From contig NZ_FONL01000007.1 in the NCBI RefSeq assembly GCF_900112895.1, positions 1 through 64,000 of the forward strand: DNA of 64,000 bases, written 5' to 3'. The notes under the pieces are model-generated. The model saw only the letters and a program-made list of their open reading frames with translations, searched no databases and was not told where the DNA came from. The stretch is from Succiniclasticum ruminis DSM 9236 (GTDB taxonomy: Bacteria; Bacillota; Negativicutes; Acidaminococcales; Acidaminococcaceae). Of this stretch, positions 32,936 through 42,113 are shown piece by piece (the first letter of the stretch is position 1; the number at the start of each line of letters is the position of its first letter). Both the position numbers and the translations under genes were made by a program.

Positions 32936-34465
32936 ATGAAACGGATTATTGGCGATAAACTGAATTTCCTGATGCAGGTGACGGGAACAAGAAACAATAT
33001 ACTGGGCAAGGCCATCGCCTTCGACCCTTCTTATATCAGCCGCATCCGTACCGGATCCCGTGGCGTTCCGAAGCACCGCGATTTCATTTATCCCGCTGCG
33101 GCCTTTTTTGCCCAGGCGGTCCAGACAAAGGAACAGAAAGAAAAACTGGCGGAAGCCATATGCCCCGGAAGCGGCTGGCCGAAAGACGTCAACATCGCCA
33201 TCAGCCTCATCGCCAACTGGCTGAAACAGGACATCTCAATAGGCTCATCCTTCGGCAGCCGTACTGTCGGCACGCCACAATTCAAGACCGTCGAAAGCGT
33301 GGCATCCGGTTCTCCGGATACGCAGACAGGGTTTTATTACGGCAACCCGGGAAAACGTAAATGCGTAATCCAGTTCCTTACCGAACTGTCTGCTCTGAAC
33401 GAGCCGGTAAAACTGTTGCTCCATTCGGAAGAGGATATGCTGTGGATGTATGAAGACCCGGACTTTTTCCGGAACTGGTCCGTATTAATGAAAGCGATAC
33501 TGCAAAATGGCGGCCGCATTGTCATCGTCCACACCGTGCGCCGCACGCTGCGCGAACTGCTGGAAGCTGTTGCCAAGTGGTCGCCGCTGTATGCCACCGG
33601 ACTCATCGAGTCTTACTACTGTCCCAGACTGCGGGACAACATTTTCAAGCGCACGCTGTTCATCGGCAGCGGAAAAGCCGCCATTGTCGGCCAGACAACA
33701 GGGGGAACCGGAAAGAACCGGCTGAACATGTTCGTGCACGATCCGCGCGCAGTAAATGCCCTGGAGAAAGAATTTTTCGATTTTCTTTCCCTGTGCCGGC
33801 CACTTATGAAAATTTATAATGCTTCCAACTTCGCGCAGATTGCGCCTGTTCTTTCCCGTTATCCCATTTCCGAAAACAGGACGGTACAGCTTCACGCCAC
33901 GCCTTCCTGGCTTTCCATGCCGGAGAACGTAGTCAGAAGCCTTTCACGCCACGCCGGCTGTGAATTGTTTTACGATTATATGGACAGATACCGGAGCCTC
34001 CTGTTCATGCAGGAAGGAAAACAGTCCGGACCGGTTACCGATATATTCTCCCTTCCCGATATTGCCGCAGTAAAAGACGGCAAAGTCCAGGTTCCCCTGG
34101 CGGATATTTTCGGACTGCCTTCGCTCTTCTACACCGGGGAAGAATTCCGGCAGCATCTCGCCGCGGCGCTGCACCGATTCAAAACATCCGACGACTATGA
34201 TATCGTTTTACTACCGCCGGAAAGTGCGGATCCCTCTTCCGGGAACACGTCTTCCCAGTCCTTCTCCGTCGTTGTTAATGAAGCAGCCGGCGTAATCCTG
34301 TATCGTTCTTTCGCGCCCTCCACGCTGTTCTACACACGGGAGCAGGATATGACGCTCTCTTTCTGGGAATATCTGGAGCGGTTCGAAAAGAACGCCGGGC
34401 CCCGCAAGGTTACCATGGAAAAGCTGGAACACTATCTGGATAAACTGGAGAAGGCGCTCAGGTAA
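32936..34465 (+). CDS. HTH-domain protein with large unknown C-terminal region
   Basis: 509 residues. The first ~55 residues (LNFLMQVTGTRNNILGKAIA, then FDPSYISRIRTGSRGVPKH) read as an XRE-like helix-turn-helix. The long remainder has no domain I can name with confidence. One section (ILQNGGRIVIVHTVRRTLRE; LFIGSGKAAIVGQTTGG) faintly recalls PLD-like sugar-sensing or effector-binding domains but lacks an HxKxxxxD motif. No membrane segment is seen. It is divergent from the U32-like/autotransporter pair, so it might regulate them; this is inference from position only. Confidence 0.65.
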   Translation: MKRIIGDKLNFLMQVTGTRNNILGKAIAFDPSYISRIRTGSRGVPKHRDFIYPAAAFFAQAVQTKEQKEKLAEAICPGSGWPKDVNIAISLIANWLKQDISIGSSFGSRTVGTPQFKTVESVASGSPDTQTGFYYGNPGKRKCVIQFLTELSALNEPVKLLLHSEEDMLWMYEDPDFFRNWSVLMKAILQNGGRIVIVHTVRRTLRELLEAVAKWSPLYATGLIESYYCPRLRDNIFKRTLFIGSGKAAIVGQTTGGTGKNRLNMFVHDPRAVNALEKEFFDFLSLCRPLMKIYNASNFAQIAPVLSRYPISENRTVQLHATPSWLSMPENVVRSLSRHAGCELFYDYMDRYRSLLFMQEGKQSGPVTDIFSLPDIAAVKDGKVQVPLADIFGLPSLFYTGEEFRQHLAAALHRFKTSDDYDIVLLPPESADPSSGNTSSQSFSVVVNEAAGVILYRSFAPSTLFYTREQDMTLSFWEYLERFEKNAGPRKVTMEKLEHYLDKLEKALR

Positions 34466-34540
34466 CTTTCATTTTCAGAATGATGCCCGGGCAAAACGTC
34501 ATTTTCTGTATTTTTTATATTAATCAGGAAGCGTGAGCCT

Positions 34541-35146
34541 ATGAAGATTATCGGCCTTGCAGGAAGCATCGGCAGCGGCAAGAGCACCGCGGCTGCGTAT
34601 CTTCGTTCGCTGCATTTCATTGTATTTGACTCGGAAAATGCCGCAAAGAGCGCTGCCTTGGAAAAAGGCAGCCCCTGCCTGCAGAAAGCCGCGGAACTGT
34701 TCGGACCGGAAAGCATCCTGCCCGACGGGACACTGAACCGCCCCTGGGTCGCGGACAAAATTTTTTACGATCATTCACTGCTGCTGCGGTTTGAAGCCAT
34801 CATGCAGCAACAGGTCCGGGATGACCTGCTGCATTTTCTGGAAACACAGAAAGCTGATGGCACATCTGCGGTCTTTCTGGACCTCCCCCTCATGATCGAA
34901 CTGGGCTGGCATAAGCTCTGCGACAGCGTCTGGCTCATTGCCGTACCCGACGAGATACGGATCCGGCGCGCCATCGCGCGAGACAGGCAACTGGGAAAAG
35001 AAATTGTCATGAGGCGCAACAACACCCAGTTGCCGGTATCGGAACAGCGAAAATACGCGGATGCAGTTATTGACAACAGCGGTCCGTTCGCAAATACAAA
35101 AGCGCAGATTGACGAACAGCTTCGGAAACTGCAACTGATAAAGTAA
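34541..35146 (+). CDS. coaE: Dephospho-CoA kinase
   Basis: Last step of coenzyme A synthesis: phosphorylates the ribose 3' hydroxyl of dephospho-CoA. 201 residues, normal length. P-loop GLAGSIGSGKSTAAAYL at the N terminus, the FDSENAAK stretch where dephospho-CoA binds, DLPLMIELGWHKLCDSVWLI, and the lid region RRAIARDRQLGKE, RRNNTQLP. ATG preceded by AGGAAG. Followed by a strong terminator. Confidence 0.93.
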   Translation: MKIIGLAGSIGSGKSTAAAYLRSLHFIVFDSENAAKSAALEKGSPCLQKAAELFGPESILPDGTLNRPWVADKIFYDHSLLLRFEAIMQQQVRDDLLHFLETQKADGTSAVFLDLPLMIELGWHKLCDSVWLIAVPDEIRIRRAIARDRQLGKEIVMRRNNTQLPVSEQRKYADAVIDNSGPFANTKAQIDEQLRKLQLIK

Positions 35147-35168
35147 TTTTTTCATTAATACCAGTAAG

Positions 35169-35206
35169 CCGGACCATACTTTTGGTGTATATGGTCCGGT
35201 TTTTTA
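35169..35206 (+). terminator. Terminator after coaE
   Basis: Perfect stem CCGGACCATA (35169-35178) / TATGGTCCGG (35190-35199), then TTTTTTATAC. Confidence 0.9.
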
Positions 35207-35213
35207 TACAAAA

Positions 35214-35259
35214 GCACAATATCTTGTGTTTTGGTATTGACAGACATACTAATTGTGTT
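35214..35259 (+). promoter_or_regulatory. Two NrdR boxes upstream of nrdGD
   Basis: Box 1 GCACAATATCTTGTGT (35214-35229) and box 2 ACATACTAATTGTGTT (35244-35259) both fit the NrdR consensus of ACAC-A/T core-GTGT form. Their starts are 30 bases apart, about three helical turns, the typical arrangement. Box 2 overlaps the promoter spacer, so NrdR-(d)ATP binding should block transcription. Confidence 0.82.
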
Positions 35260-35264
35260 ATAAT
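35237..35264 (+). promoter_or_regulatory. Promoter of nrdG-nrdD
   Basis: TTGACA (35237-35242) and TATAAT (35259-35264), both perfect consensus boxes, 16-base spacer. It lies about 115 bases upstream of the nrdG ATG and is overlapped by the NrdR boxes. Confidence 0.88.
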
Positions 35265-35381
35265 GGGTATTACCAAACGGGATAAAACCCCGATGATATT
35301 CCGGGAAGCAGGAACGGCGCGGGAATACATGCGCCATTCTTCCGGCAGTATCATAAAACACAGCAAAAGAAGGTCGTTTCC

Positions 35382-35903
35382 ATGAGCACAGTCCGTATTT
35401 CAGGTGTTAAAAAGCATTCTTCCGTGAACGGTCCCGGCGTGCGGTATGTCCTGTTCTTCCAGGGCTGCCCCCACAACTGCCCGGGCTGCCAGAACCCGGA
35501 AACCCATGATCCCATGGGCGGCACGGAGCGGAACACGGCAGACGTAATCCGGGAGATCCTGCAGACAAAATACCTGGACGGTCTCACCTTCTCCGGCGGC
35601 GACCCGCTGCTGCAGCCGCAGGCAGTAATTGAAATTGCGGACGCGGCTAAAAAGGCCGGACTGAACATCTGGCTCTACACCGGCTGGACCTTCGAACAGA
35701 TCCTAAAGGGTGCGGCAGGGGAAACCGCAAAAGAAGCGCTGACCCGGTTAGACGTTCTGGTAGACGGTCCCTTCGTGGAAAAACTGAAGACCGGCCGCGC
35801 CATCTGGCGGGGCAGCGACAACCAGCGGCTCATCGACGTGCAGCAGTCGCTGAAAGAAAACAAGGTAACAGAATTACCGGAATCAAAAGTAAATCAGGAG
35901 TAA
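35382..35903 (+). CDS. nrdG: Anaerobic ribonucleotide reductase activating protein
   Basis: Radical SAM activase that makes the glycyl radical in NrdD. 173 residues. The cluster motif is CPHNCPGC (CxxxCxxC) near residues 28-35 inside VLFFQGCPHNCPGCQNPETH; the SAM-contact GGDPLLQP stretch is LTFSGGDPLLQPQAV. Also NGPGVRYVLFF just before the cluster. Placed before nrdD, the reverse of the E. coli order, with a 82-base gap that has a hairpin (about 35910-35945). Confidence 0.95.
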   Translation: MSTVRISGVKKHSSVNGPGVRYVLFFQGCPHNCPGCQNPETHDPMGGTERNTADVIREILQTKYLDGLTFSGGDPLLQPQAVIEIADAAKKAGLNIWLYTGWTFEQILKGAAGETAKEALTRLDVLVDGPFVEKLKTGRAIWRGSDNQRLIDVQQSLKENKVTELPESKVNQE

Positions 35904-35985
35904 CACAGAAAAATGAAAAAGCGCCGGAAATTATCCGGCACTTTCCGACAAATGACAAATTTAATGTAAGGAGAGAAGCAGCATC

Positions 35986-38517
35986 ATGACGTATTTTAAG
36001 AATGTAGTAAAACGTAACGGCATCACCGTACCCTTTGACGAGAAGAAAATTGAAAACGCTATCGCCAAAGCATTCATCGCCACCGGTGAAGTAGAAGCAA
36101 GAAACGTTTCCACCATAGCCGGCGCCATCACCCTGATGGTCATCACCAACCTGCGGGAAAACTCCCAGGAAATTCCTACCGTAGAGGACATCCAGGACCG
36201 CGTGGAATCCATGCTGATGAAATGCGATTACGTGAAGACCGCGAAAGCCTACATCTTATACCGTAAACAGCATCAGCAGGCACGTCACACCAAGAACACC
36301 CTGCTTGACTATAAAAAACTGGTAGACGGTTATATTGGAAAAGACAAAGACTGGCGCGTGAAGGAAAACTCCACCGTCACCCTGAGCGTGGGCGCGCTGA
36401 TTCTCTCCAACTCCGGCGCCATCACCGCCAACTACTGGCTCAGCGAGATTTATGACGAAGACATTGCCGAAGCGCACCGCAAGTGCTTCATCCATCTCCA
36501 TGACCTGAGCATGCTCACCGGTTACTGCGCGGGCTGGAGCTTAAAGCAGCTGATCCAGGAAGGGCTGGGCGGCGTACCGGACCGCATCTCCTCCGCACCG
36601 GCCAAACATTTAAGCACCCTCTGCAACCAGATGGTCAACTTCCTGGGCATCATGCAGAACGAATGGGCCGGCGCCCAGGCGTTCTCTTCCTTTGATACCT
36701 ACCTGGCTCCTTTCGTAAAGGTTGATAACCTGGATTACAAGGAAGTTAAACAGTGCATCCAGTCCTTCATCTACGGCGTAAACACTCCGTCCCGCTGGGG
36801 CACCCAGGCACCCTTCACCAACATCACCCTGGACTGGACCGTACCCGATGACATGAAAGACATGCCGGCAATCGTGGGCGGCAAGAACATGGACTTCACC
36901 TACAGCGACTGCAAGAAAGAAATGGAAATGGTGAACAAGGCGTTCATCGAGACCATGATTGAAGGCGACGCCAACGGCCGGGGCTTCCAGTATCCGATTC
37001 CCACCTATTCTATTACCAGAGAATTTGACTGGAGCGCCACGGAAAACAACCGCCTCCTGTTCGAGATGACTGCCAAATACGGCACGCCTTACTTCTCCAA
37101 CTACATCAATTCCGACATGAAACCCTCCGACGTGCGCAGCATGTGCTGCCGCCTGCGTCTGGACCTGCGGGAGCTGCGCAAGAAATCCGGCGGCTTCTTC
37201 GGTTCCGGCGAAAGCACCGGCTCCATCGGCGTGGTAACCCTGAACCTGCCCCGCATCGCGTACCTGAGCAAGACGAAGGAAGAATTCTACGCCACGCTTG
37301 ATAAATACATGGACATCGCCGCCCGTTCCCTGTCCGTAAAGCGTAAAGTAGTCAGCCGCCTTATGGACGAAGGCCTGTATCCTTACACCCGCCGTTACCT
37401 GGGCACCTTCAAGAACCACTTCTCCACCATCGGCATGGTAGGCATGAACGAAGCCATCCTGAACTCTGCCTGGCTGAAGGGTGAAGACATGACCACGGAA
37501 AAAGGCCGCGCCTTTGCCATCGAAGTGCTGAACCACATGCGCACCCGCCTGTCCGATTACCAGGAACAATACGGCGACCTGTACAACCTGGAAGCCACCC
37601 CGGCGGAATCCACTTCCTACCGTTTCGCGAAACACGATACGGAAGAATTCCCCGGTATCCTGACCGCGGCCAAAGACGGCAACGCGCCTTACTACACCAA
37701 CAGCAGCCACCTGCCGGTTGGTTACACCGATGACATTTTTGACGCGCTGGAACTGGAAGACGAGCTGCAGACCCTCTACACCAGTGGCACCGTGTTCCAC
37801 GGTTTCCTGGGCGAACGCCTGCCGGACTGGCAGTCCGCAGCCACACTGGTGCACAAAATTGCCCAGAACTTCAAGCTGCCCTATTACACCCTGTCCCCCA
37901 CCTACTCCGTCTGTGCGGAACACGGTTATATCCGTGGCGAACACTTCACCTGCCCGAAATGCGGACGCAACGCGGAAGTGTACTCCCGCATCACCGGGTA
38001 CTACCGTCCGGTTCGGAACTGGAATGACGGTAAGGTCAGCGAATTCCAGAACCGCAAGACCTACAATACCGAACAGGTACGTATTGACCGGGAAAACAAG
38101 CTGGAAGCTGACGCGGAGGTTTCCGCAAAGGTAGCTGTTGCAACAGATGCCGCGAAGAAAGTTTCCGCGTTCCCGAAGACCGCGGAGCTTCCCGACAAAC
38201 AGATGATGGACGCAGCAAAAAACCTGTCTGCCAGCATCATGAACAGCAGTGCGTCTTCCCCGGCAGCCCTTGCTTCCAATGGGAAACGCTACCTGATCTC
38301 CACCCACACCTGCCCCAACTGCAACATGGTGAAAAAGATGCTGCAGGAAGCCCATGTGGAATACACCCCATTGTTCGCCGAAGAAGCCGAAGGGGCGGAA
38401 ATGGCAAAGAAATTCAACATCTGCGCCGTGCCCACATTGATCGACGAAACCGGAAACGAGACGAAACTGCTCTACAATGTAAACGAAATCAAAACGTATA
38501 TTGAGAGACTGCAGTAA
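35986..38517 (+). CDS. nrdD: Anaerobic ribonucleotide reductase with fused C-terminal redoxin domain
   Basis: 843 residues. Order: ATP-cone allosteric domain (about 1-95, KNVVKRNGITVPFDEKKIEN), the class III catalytic barrel, thiyl-radical Cys region RSMCCRLRLDLREL near 390, zinc-site and glycyl-radical region (FTCPKCGRNAEVYSRITGYY, Gly about 671), then an Ala/Ser-rich linker (about 700-760) and a thioredoxin/glutaredoxin-like domain from about 765 with CPNC and a cis-Pro AVPTLIDE. The fused redoxin suggests that reduction runs through a CxxC protein instead of formate, as known for some class III enzymes. It makes dNTPs without oxygen. GGAGAG ribosome site before the ATG. Confidence 0.95.
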   Translation: MTYFKNVVKRNGITVPFDEKKIENAIAKAFIATGEVEARNVSTIAGAITLMVITNLRENSQEIPTVEDIQDRVESMLMKCDYVKTAKAYILYRKQHQQARHTKNTLLDYKKLVDGYIGKDKDWRVKENSTVTLSVGALILSNSGAITANYWLSEIYDEDIAEAHRKCFIHLHDLSMLTGYCAGWSLKQLIQEGLGGVPDRISSAPAKHLSTLCNQMVNFLGIMQNEWAGAQAFSSFDTYLAPFVKVDNLDYKEVKQCIQSFIYGVNTPSRWGTQAPFTNITLDWTVPDDMKDMPAIVGGKNMDFTYSDCKKEMEMVNKAFIETMIEGDANGRGFQYPIPTYSITREFDWSATENNRLLFEMTAKYGTPYFSNYINSDMKPSDVRSMCCRLRLDLRELRKKSGGFFGSGESTGSIGVVTLNLPRIAYLSKTKEEFYATLDKYMDIAARSLSVKRKVVSRLMDEGLYPYTRRYLGTFKNHFSTIGMVGMNEAILNSAWLKGEDMTTEKGRAFAIEVLNHMRTRLSDYQEQYGDLYNLEATPAESTSYRFAKHDTEEFPGILTAAKDGNAPYYTNSSHLPVGYTDDIFDALELEDELQTLYTSGTVFHGFLGERLPDWQSAATLVHKIAQNFKLPYYTLSPTYSVCAEHGYIRGEHFTCPKCGRNAEVYSRITGYYRPVRNWNDGKVSEFQNRKTYNTEQVRIDRENKLEADAEVSAKVAVATDAAKKVSAFPKTAELPDKQMMDAAKNLSASIMNSSASSPAALASNGKRYLISTHTCPNCNMVKKMLQEAHVEYTPLFAEEAEGAEMAKKFNICAVPTLIDETGNETKLLYNVNEIKTYIERLQ

Positions 38518-38545
38518 TACGGAAGTAGTTAGTTTCTAAAAAAAT

Positions 38546-38588
38546 AAGCTGTACAATACGCGTCACTGCGTGTTGTACAGCTTTTTTG
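38546..38588 (+). terminator. Terminator after nrdD
   Basis: Stem AAGCTGTACAA / TTGTACAGCTT with an inner CGCG/GCGT part, followed by TTTTTTG. It also faces the convergent HerA-like gene. Confidence 0.9.
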
Positions 38589-38610
38589 TTACAATTTAAA
38601 CTGTAGAGAA

Positions 38611-40209
38611 TTATCCTTTAAAGAATGTTCCGAAGATTCCGCGGATCAGGCTGGCACCCAGGCTTCCGCCCACCGTCTTGCCCACGTTGCCCGCAACGGA
38701 ACCGCCCAGGGTCCTGCCAACCTGACGCCCTACCGTACCCAGTACGCTGCCGCCTACGGATTTGATCATGCGGTTCTTCTCCGCCTCGGCCCGTTCCGCT
38801 TCCCGGGCTGCTTCTTTTTCAGCCTTTTCCTTAGCAAGCGCCGCTTCTTTGGCTTCTTTTTCCGCAATCCTGGCCTGCTCCGCCGCGGCTTTTGCTTCTT
38901 CCGCCTCTTTGGCCATTACCTGCTGCTGCCGCTGCAGGAACTCATAGGCGGAGTCGCGGTCAAAGAAACCGGAATATTTACTGTACAGAAGGCTGGCCTT
39001 AATGGCCTGGTCGCGCTGCGCATCGGACACGGAACCCATGCTGCACTGGGGCGGCAGAATGGAAACCTTCTGAACCATGCCGGGGATACCGCTTTCTTCC
39101 AGGAAAGAAACCACCGCTTTGCCGGTGCCCAATTCCATAATAGTGGAAGCTGTATCGAAGGCAGGATTGGGACGGTAAGATGCAGCTGCCGCTTTTACTG
39201 CCCGCTGGTCAGCCGGGGTATAAGCGCGCAGTGCATGCTGCACTTTGTTGCCCAGTTGTGCAAGTACGCCGTCAGGAATATCCTTGGGGCTCTGGGTGCA
39301 GAAGTAGATGCCCACGCCCTTGGAACGAATCAGTTTCACCACCTGCTCGATTTTTTCCAGCAGCGCTTTGGACGCCCCGTTAAACAGCAGGTGCGCTTCA
39401 TCGAAGAAGAAGACCATCTTGGGTTTCGGCAGATCGCCGACTTCCGGCAGGGTTTCAAACAGTTCAGACATCATCCACAGCAGGAAAGTGGAATACAATT
39501 TTCCGTTGTTGATCAGGATTTCGCTGTCCAGGATGTTGATCATGCCCCTGCCGCAGTCCTGAGTCAGCCAGTCGGAAATGGAAAGGGCCGGTTCGCCGAA
39601 GAACACGTCGGCCCCCTGGGTCTCCAATGCCACAATGGCGCGGATGATAGCCGTAATGGACGCCGGGCTCATCTTGCCGTATTCCGCTTCAAATTTAATG
39701 CGGTTCTCATTGACAAAATTAAGCATGGCCTTCAGGTCTTTGGTATCAATCAGCAACAGCTGGTTATCGTCCGCGATTTTGTACACAATATTTAAAATGG
39801 CGCTCTGCAGGTCGTTCAGCTCCAGGATACGGGCCATCAGCAGCGGACCGATCTCGGAAACCGTGGTGCGCAGGGGAATTCCCTTCTTCCCGAAAATATC
39901 CCAGATTGTTACCGGATAGCCTTTGTATTCAAAACCGGCTTCCGCCAGGCCGAACTTCTGGATCCGTTTCTGCATGTCTTCCGTGTTGACGCCGGGACAC
40001 ATCATGCCCGCGATATCGCCTTTTACATCTGCCATGAATACCGGCACGCCCATATCGCTGAAGCTTTCGGCCATAACTTTTAAGGTGATGGTCTTACCAG
40101 TACCGGTCGCGCCTGCCACCAGGCCGTGGCGGTTAGCCATCTTCGGCAGAATGAAAATGTTCTCGCCTTTATCGTTATTCGCCATCCAGATTTTGCCGTC
40201 TTTTAACAT
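38611..40209 (-). CDS. HerA-like ATPase, DUF853 (YjgR family)
   Basis: 532 residues. Walker A GATGTGKTITLKVM near residues 33-40 and Walker B MVFFFDEAHLLFNGASKALL near 270; also ADVKGDIAGM and FCTQSPKDIPDGVLAQLGNK, all typical of the HerA/FtsK-related DUF853 ATPases. Residues about 405-465 are a charged, Ala/Glu/Lys-rich coiled coil. The tail is Gly-rich (SVGGSVLGTVGRQVGRTLGG), as in YjgR. The cellular role of the family is not settled. AAGGAGG site 7 bases before ATG. Confidence 0.9.
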   Translation of the reverse strand: MLKDGKIWMANNDKGENIFILPKMANRHGLVAGATGTGKTITLKVMAESFSDMGVPVFMADVKGDIAGMMCPGVNTEDMQKRIQKFGLAEAGFEYKGYPVTIWDIFGKKGIPLRTTVSEIGPLLMARILELNDLQSAILNIVYKIADDNQLLLIDTKDLKAMLNFVNENRIKFEAEYGKMSPASITAIIRAIVALETQGADVFFGEPALSISDWLTQDCGRGMINILDSEILINNGKLYSTFLLWMMSELFETLPEVGDLPKPKMVFFFDEAHLLFNGASKALLEKIEQVVKLIRSKGVGIYFCTQSPKDIPDGVLAQLGNKVQHALRAYTPADQRAVKAAAASYRPNPAFDTASTIMELGTGKAVVSFLEESGIPGMVQKVSILPPQCSMGSVSDAQRDQAIKASLLYSKYSGFFDRDSAYEFLQRQQQVMAKEAEEAKAAAEQARIAEKEAKEAALAKEKAEKEAAREAERAEAEKNRMIKSVGGSVLGTVGRQVGRTLGGSVAGNVGKTVGGSLGASLIRGIFGTFFKG

Positions 40210-40369
40210 TCCAGTTCCTCCTTAATCATTGAAAAAGAGTTGCCTGCAACCGGCCTTCCCGCCGATTCAGGTCCCGTTTCCGGTTCCCTGCTGTCATGGT
40301 TCAGCTTATTATAAATATTTTATCATGAATCAGAACATCTTTCCATATAAAACTGTGAATTGTAATAAA

Positions 40370-40420
40370 AAACTGTGCCGTCGGAGATTGGCGTCGCCAA
40401 TACTTCAGGCACAGTTTATT
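40370..40420 (-). terminator. Terminator after the NhaC-type antiporter gene
   Basis: Arms AAACTGTGCC (from 40370) and GGCACAGTTT (40408-40417) with an inner TTGGCG/CGCCAA hairpin. It lies between the HerA-like gene start and the antiporter stop, both on minus. Confidence 0.75.
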
Positions 40421-40468
40421 TATTGATTCACCTGTTGTTTTTCAATTCAGGTAAAGCTGTTAATCTTT

Positions 40469-42100
40469 TCATTCTCCAATCTTGCCGAGGTCTCTCCTCC
40501 GCATGGCCATGAGGCCCATGCACAGAATTACAACGCCGAAGCAAAGCGACGCCGGAGCGCTCTTAGTGAACCCGGCTACCAGATAGGTGAAGAAAGAAAC
40601 CACCGCCACGGTCATGGCATAGGGGATCTGGGTGGTAACGTGGTTCAGGTGGATACACTGGGCGCCGGCCGACGACATGATTGTCGTATCGGAAATCGGG
40701 GAACAGTGGTCGCCGCATACCGCGCCGGCCATGCAGGCGGAGATTGAGATGATCATCAGCTGATGGTCAACGCCCTGGAAGCAGGATACCACGATGGGAA
40801 TCAGGATACCGAAGGTACCCCAGGAGGTACCGGAAGCAAATGCCAGGAACACGGCAATCAGGAAGATGATGGCCGGCAGGAAGTTCATCAGATTGCCGGC
40901 TGAGCTTTCCACCACGCTGGCAACATATTTAGCAGCCCCCAGGCTGTCGGTCATAGCCTTTAAGGCCCAGGCAAATGACAGGATCAGCATGGCCGGAACC
41001 ATCTGCTTGAAACCTTCCGGCAGGCAGTCCATGCAGTCCGCGAAAGGCAGGGACTGACGGACCAGATAGAAAGCGACGGTGATAATCAGGGCGACTGCAG
41101 AACCCAATACCAGACCGACGGACGCATCGCTGTTGGCGAAAGCATCTACGAAACCTTTATCTTCAAAGAAGCCGCCGGTGTAAATCATACCGACGACGCA
41201 GCAGACGATCAGCATCATGATGGGAAGCACCAGGTCGATGACGCTGCCGATTTTCTTTTCTCCCTTTCTCAGGGTTTCCGCAGCTTCTTCCGTAATACCG
41301 GTGGTAAACAAATCGCCGTTCAGGGCATTTTCTTCATGGGTTTTCATGGGACCGTAGTCGATGCCCAGGAAAATGATGATCACCATCATGGCCAGGGTCA
41401 GCAGCGCATAGAAATTAAAAGGAATGGACTGCACGAAAATGCTGATGCCGTTCTCTCCTTTTACGAAGCCGGACACCGCCGCGGCCCAGGAAGAAATCGG
41501 CGCAATGATGCAGACAGGTGCTGCCGTAGAGTCAATCAGATAGGCCAGCTTGGCACGGCTGATGTTGTACTTATCAGTTACCGGACGCATAACGGACCCG
41601 ACGGTCAGGCAGTTGAAATAGTCGTCAATGAAGATCAGGCAGCCCAGCAGCATGGTCGCGAGCTGCGCGCCGGCCCGGCTTTTGATATGGGTGGACGCCC
41701 ACTGGCCGAACGCGGCGGAACCGCCGGTACGGTTCATTAGCTGCACCATCATACCCAGAATAATCAGGAAAATCAGAATGCCCACGTTCCATTTATCGGA
41801 CAGAACCGTCAGCAGCCCTTGCTGGAACACCTGGTTCAGAGTTCCCACCAGATCGAAGCCTGCATTCAGGAACGCGCCGGTCAGGATTCCCAGGAACAGG
41901 GAACTGTACACCTCTTTGGTGATCAGTGCCAGCGCGATGGCAATCACAGGCGGCGTCAATGCCCAGGCGGTCTCTTTTACCGGCATATGGTTATGGACCA
42001 CCGCATACGCCAGCCCTGCCAGCACCAGCACTACGGCTACCAGTGACAGGTATGTTAAAGTCTTAGGTTCTCCCTTTTTCACAATACTCATCCCCCACAT
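40469..42100 (-). CDS. NhaC-family Na+/H+ antiporter
   Basis: 543 residues with about 11-12 hydrophobic helices, so an inner-membrane carrier. Family-typical stretches are LTPPVIAIALALITKEVYSS, LGILTGAFL, FIDDYFNCLTVGSVMRPVTD with the two conserved Asp, LAYLIDSTAAPVCIIAPISS, FASGTSWGTFGILIPIV and CGDHCSPISDTTIMSS. NhaC-like carriers exchange Na+ and H+, but close relatives exchange malate/lactate or amino acids, so the substrate is open. The start is unsure among ATG 42100, ATG 42091 and a downstream GTG. Confidence 0.88.
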   Translation of the reverse strand: MWGMSIVKKGEPKTLTYLSLVAVVLVLAGLAYAVVHNHMPVKETAWALTPPVIAIALALITKEVYSSLFLGILTGAFLNAGFDLVGTLNQVFQQGLLTVLSDKWNVGILIFLIILGMMVQLMNRTGGSAAFGQWASTHIKSRAGAQLATMLLGCLIFIDDYFNCLTVGSVMRPVTDKYNISRAKLAYLIDSTAAPVCIIAPISSWAAAVSGFVKGENGISIFVQSIPFNFYALLTLAMMVIIIFLGIDYGPMKTHEENALNGDLFTTGITEEAAETLRKGEKKIGSVIDLVLPIMMLIVCCVVGMIYTGGFFEDKGFVDAFANSDASVGLVLGSAVALIITVAFYLVRQSLPFADCMDCLPEGFKQMVPAMLILSFAWALKAMTDSLGAAKYVASVVESSAGNLMNFLPAIIFLIAVFLAFASGTSWGTFGILIPIVVSCFQGVDHQLMIISISACMAGAVCGDHCSPISDTTIMSSAGAQCIHLNHVTTQIPYAMTVAVVSFFTYLVAGFTKSAPASLCFGVVILCMGLMAMRRRDLGKIGE

Positions 42101-42113
42101 ATAAATTTTACAC

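Noticed and set aside
32936-34465. Phospholipase D-like activity in the HTH protein
   Set aside because: No HxKxxxxD motif; the resemblance is limited to a few hydrophobic strands.
36610-38355. 581-residue antisense frame across nrdD
   Set aside because: Opposite the strongly coding nrdD; Val/Gly/Phe-rich translation typical of antisense frames in GC-rich genes.
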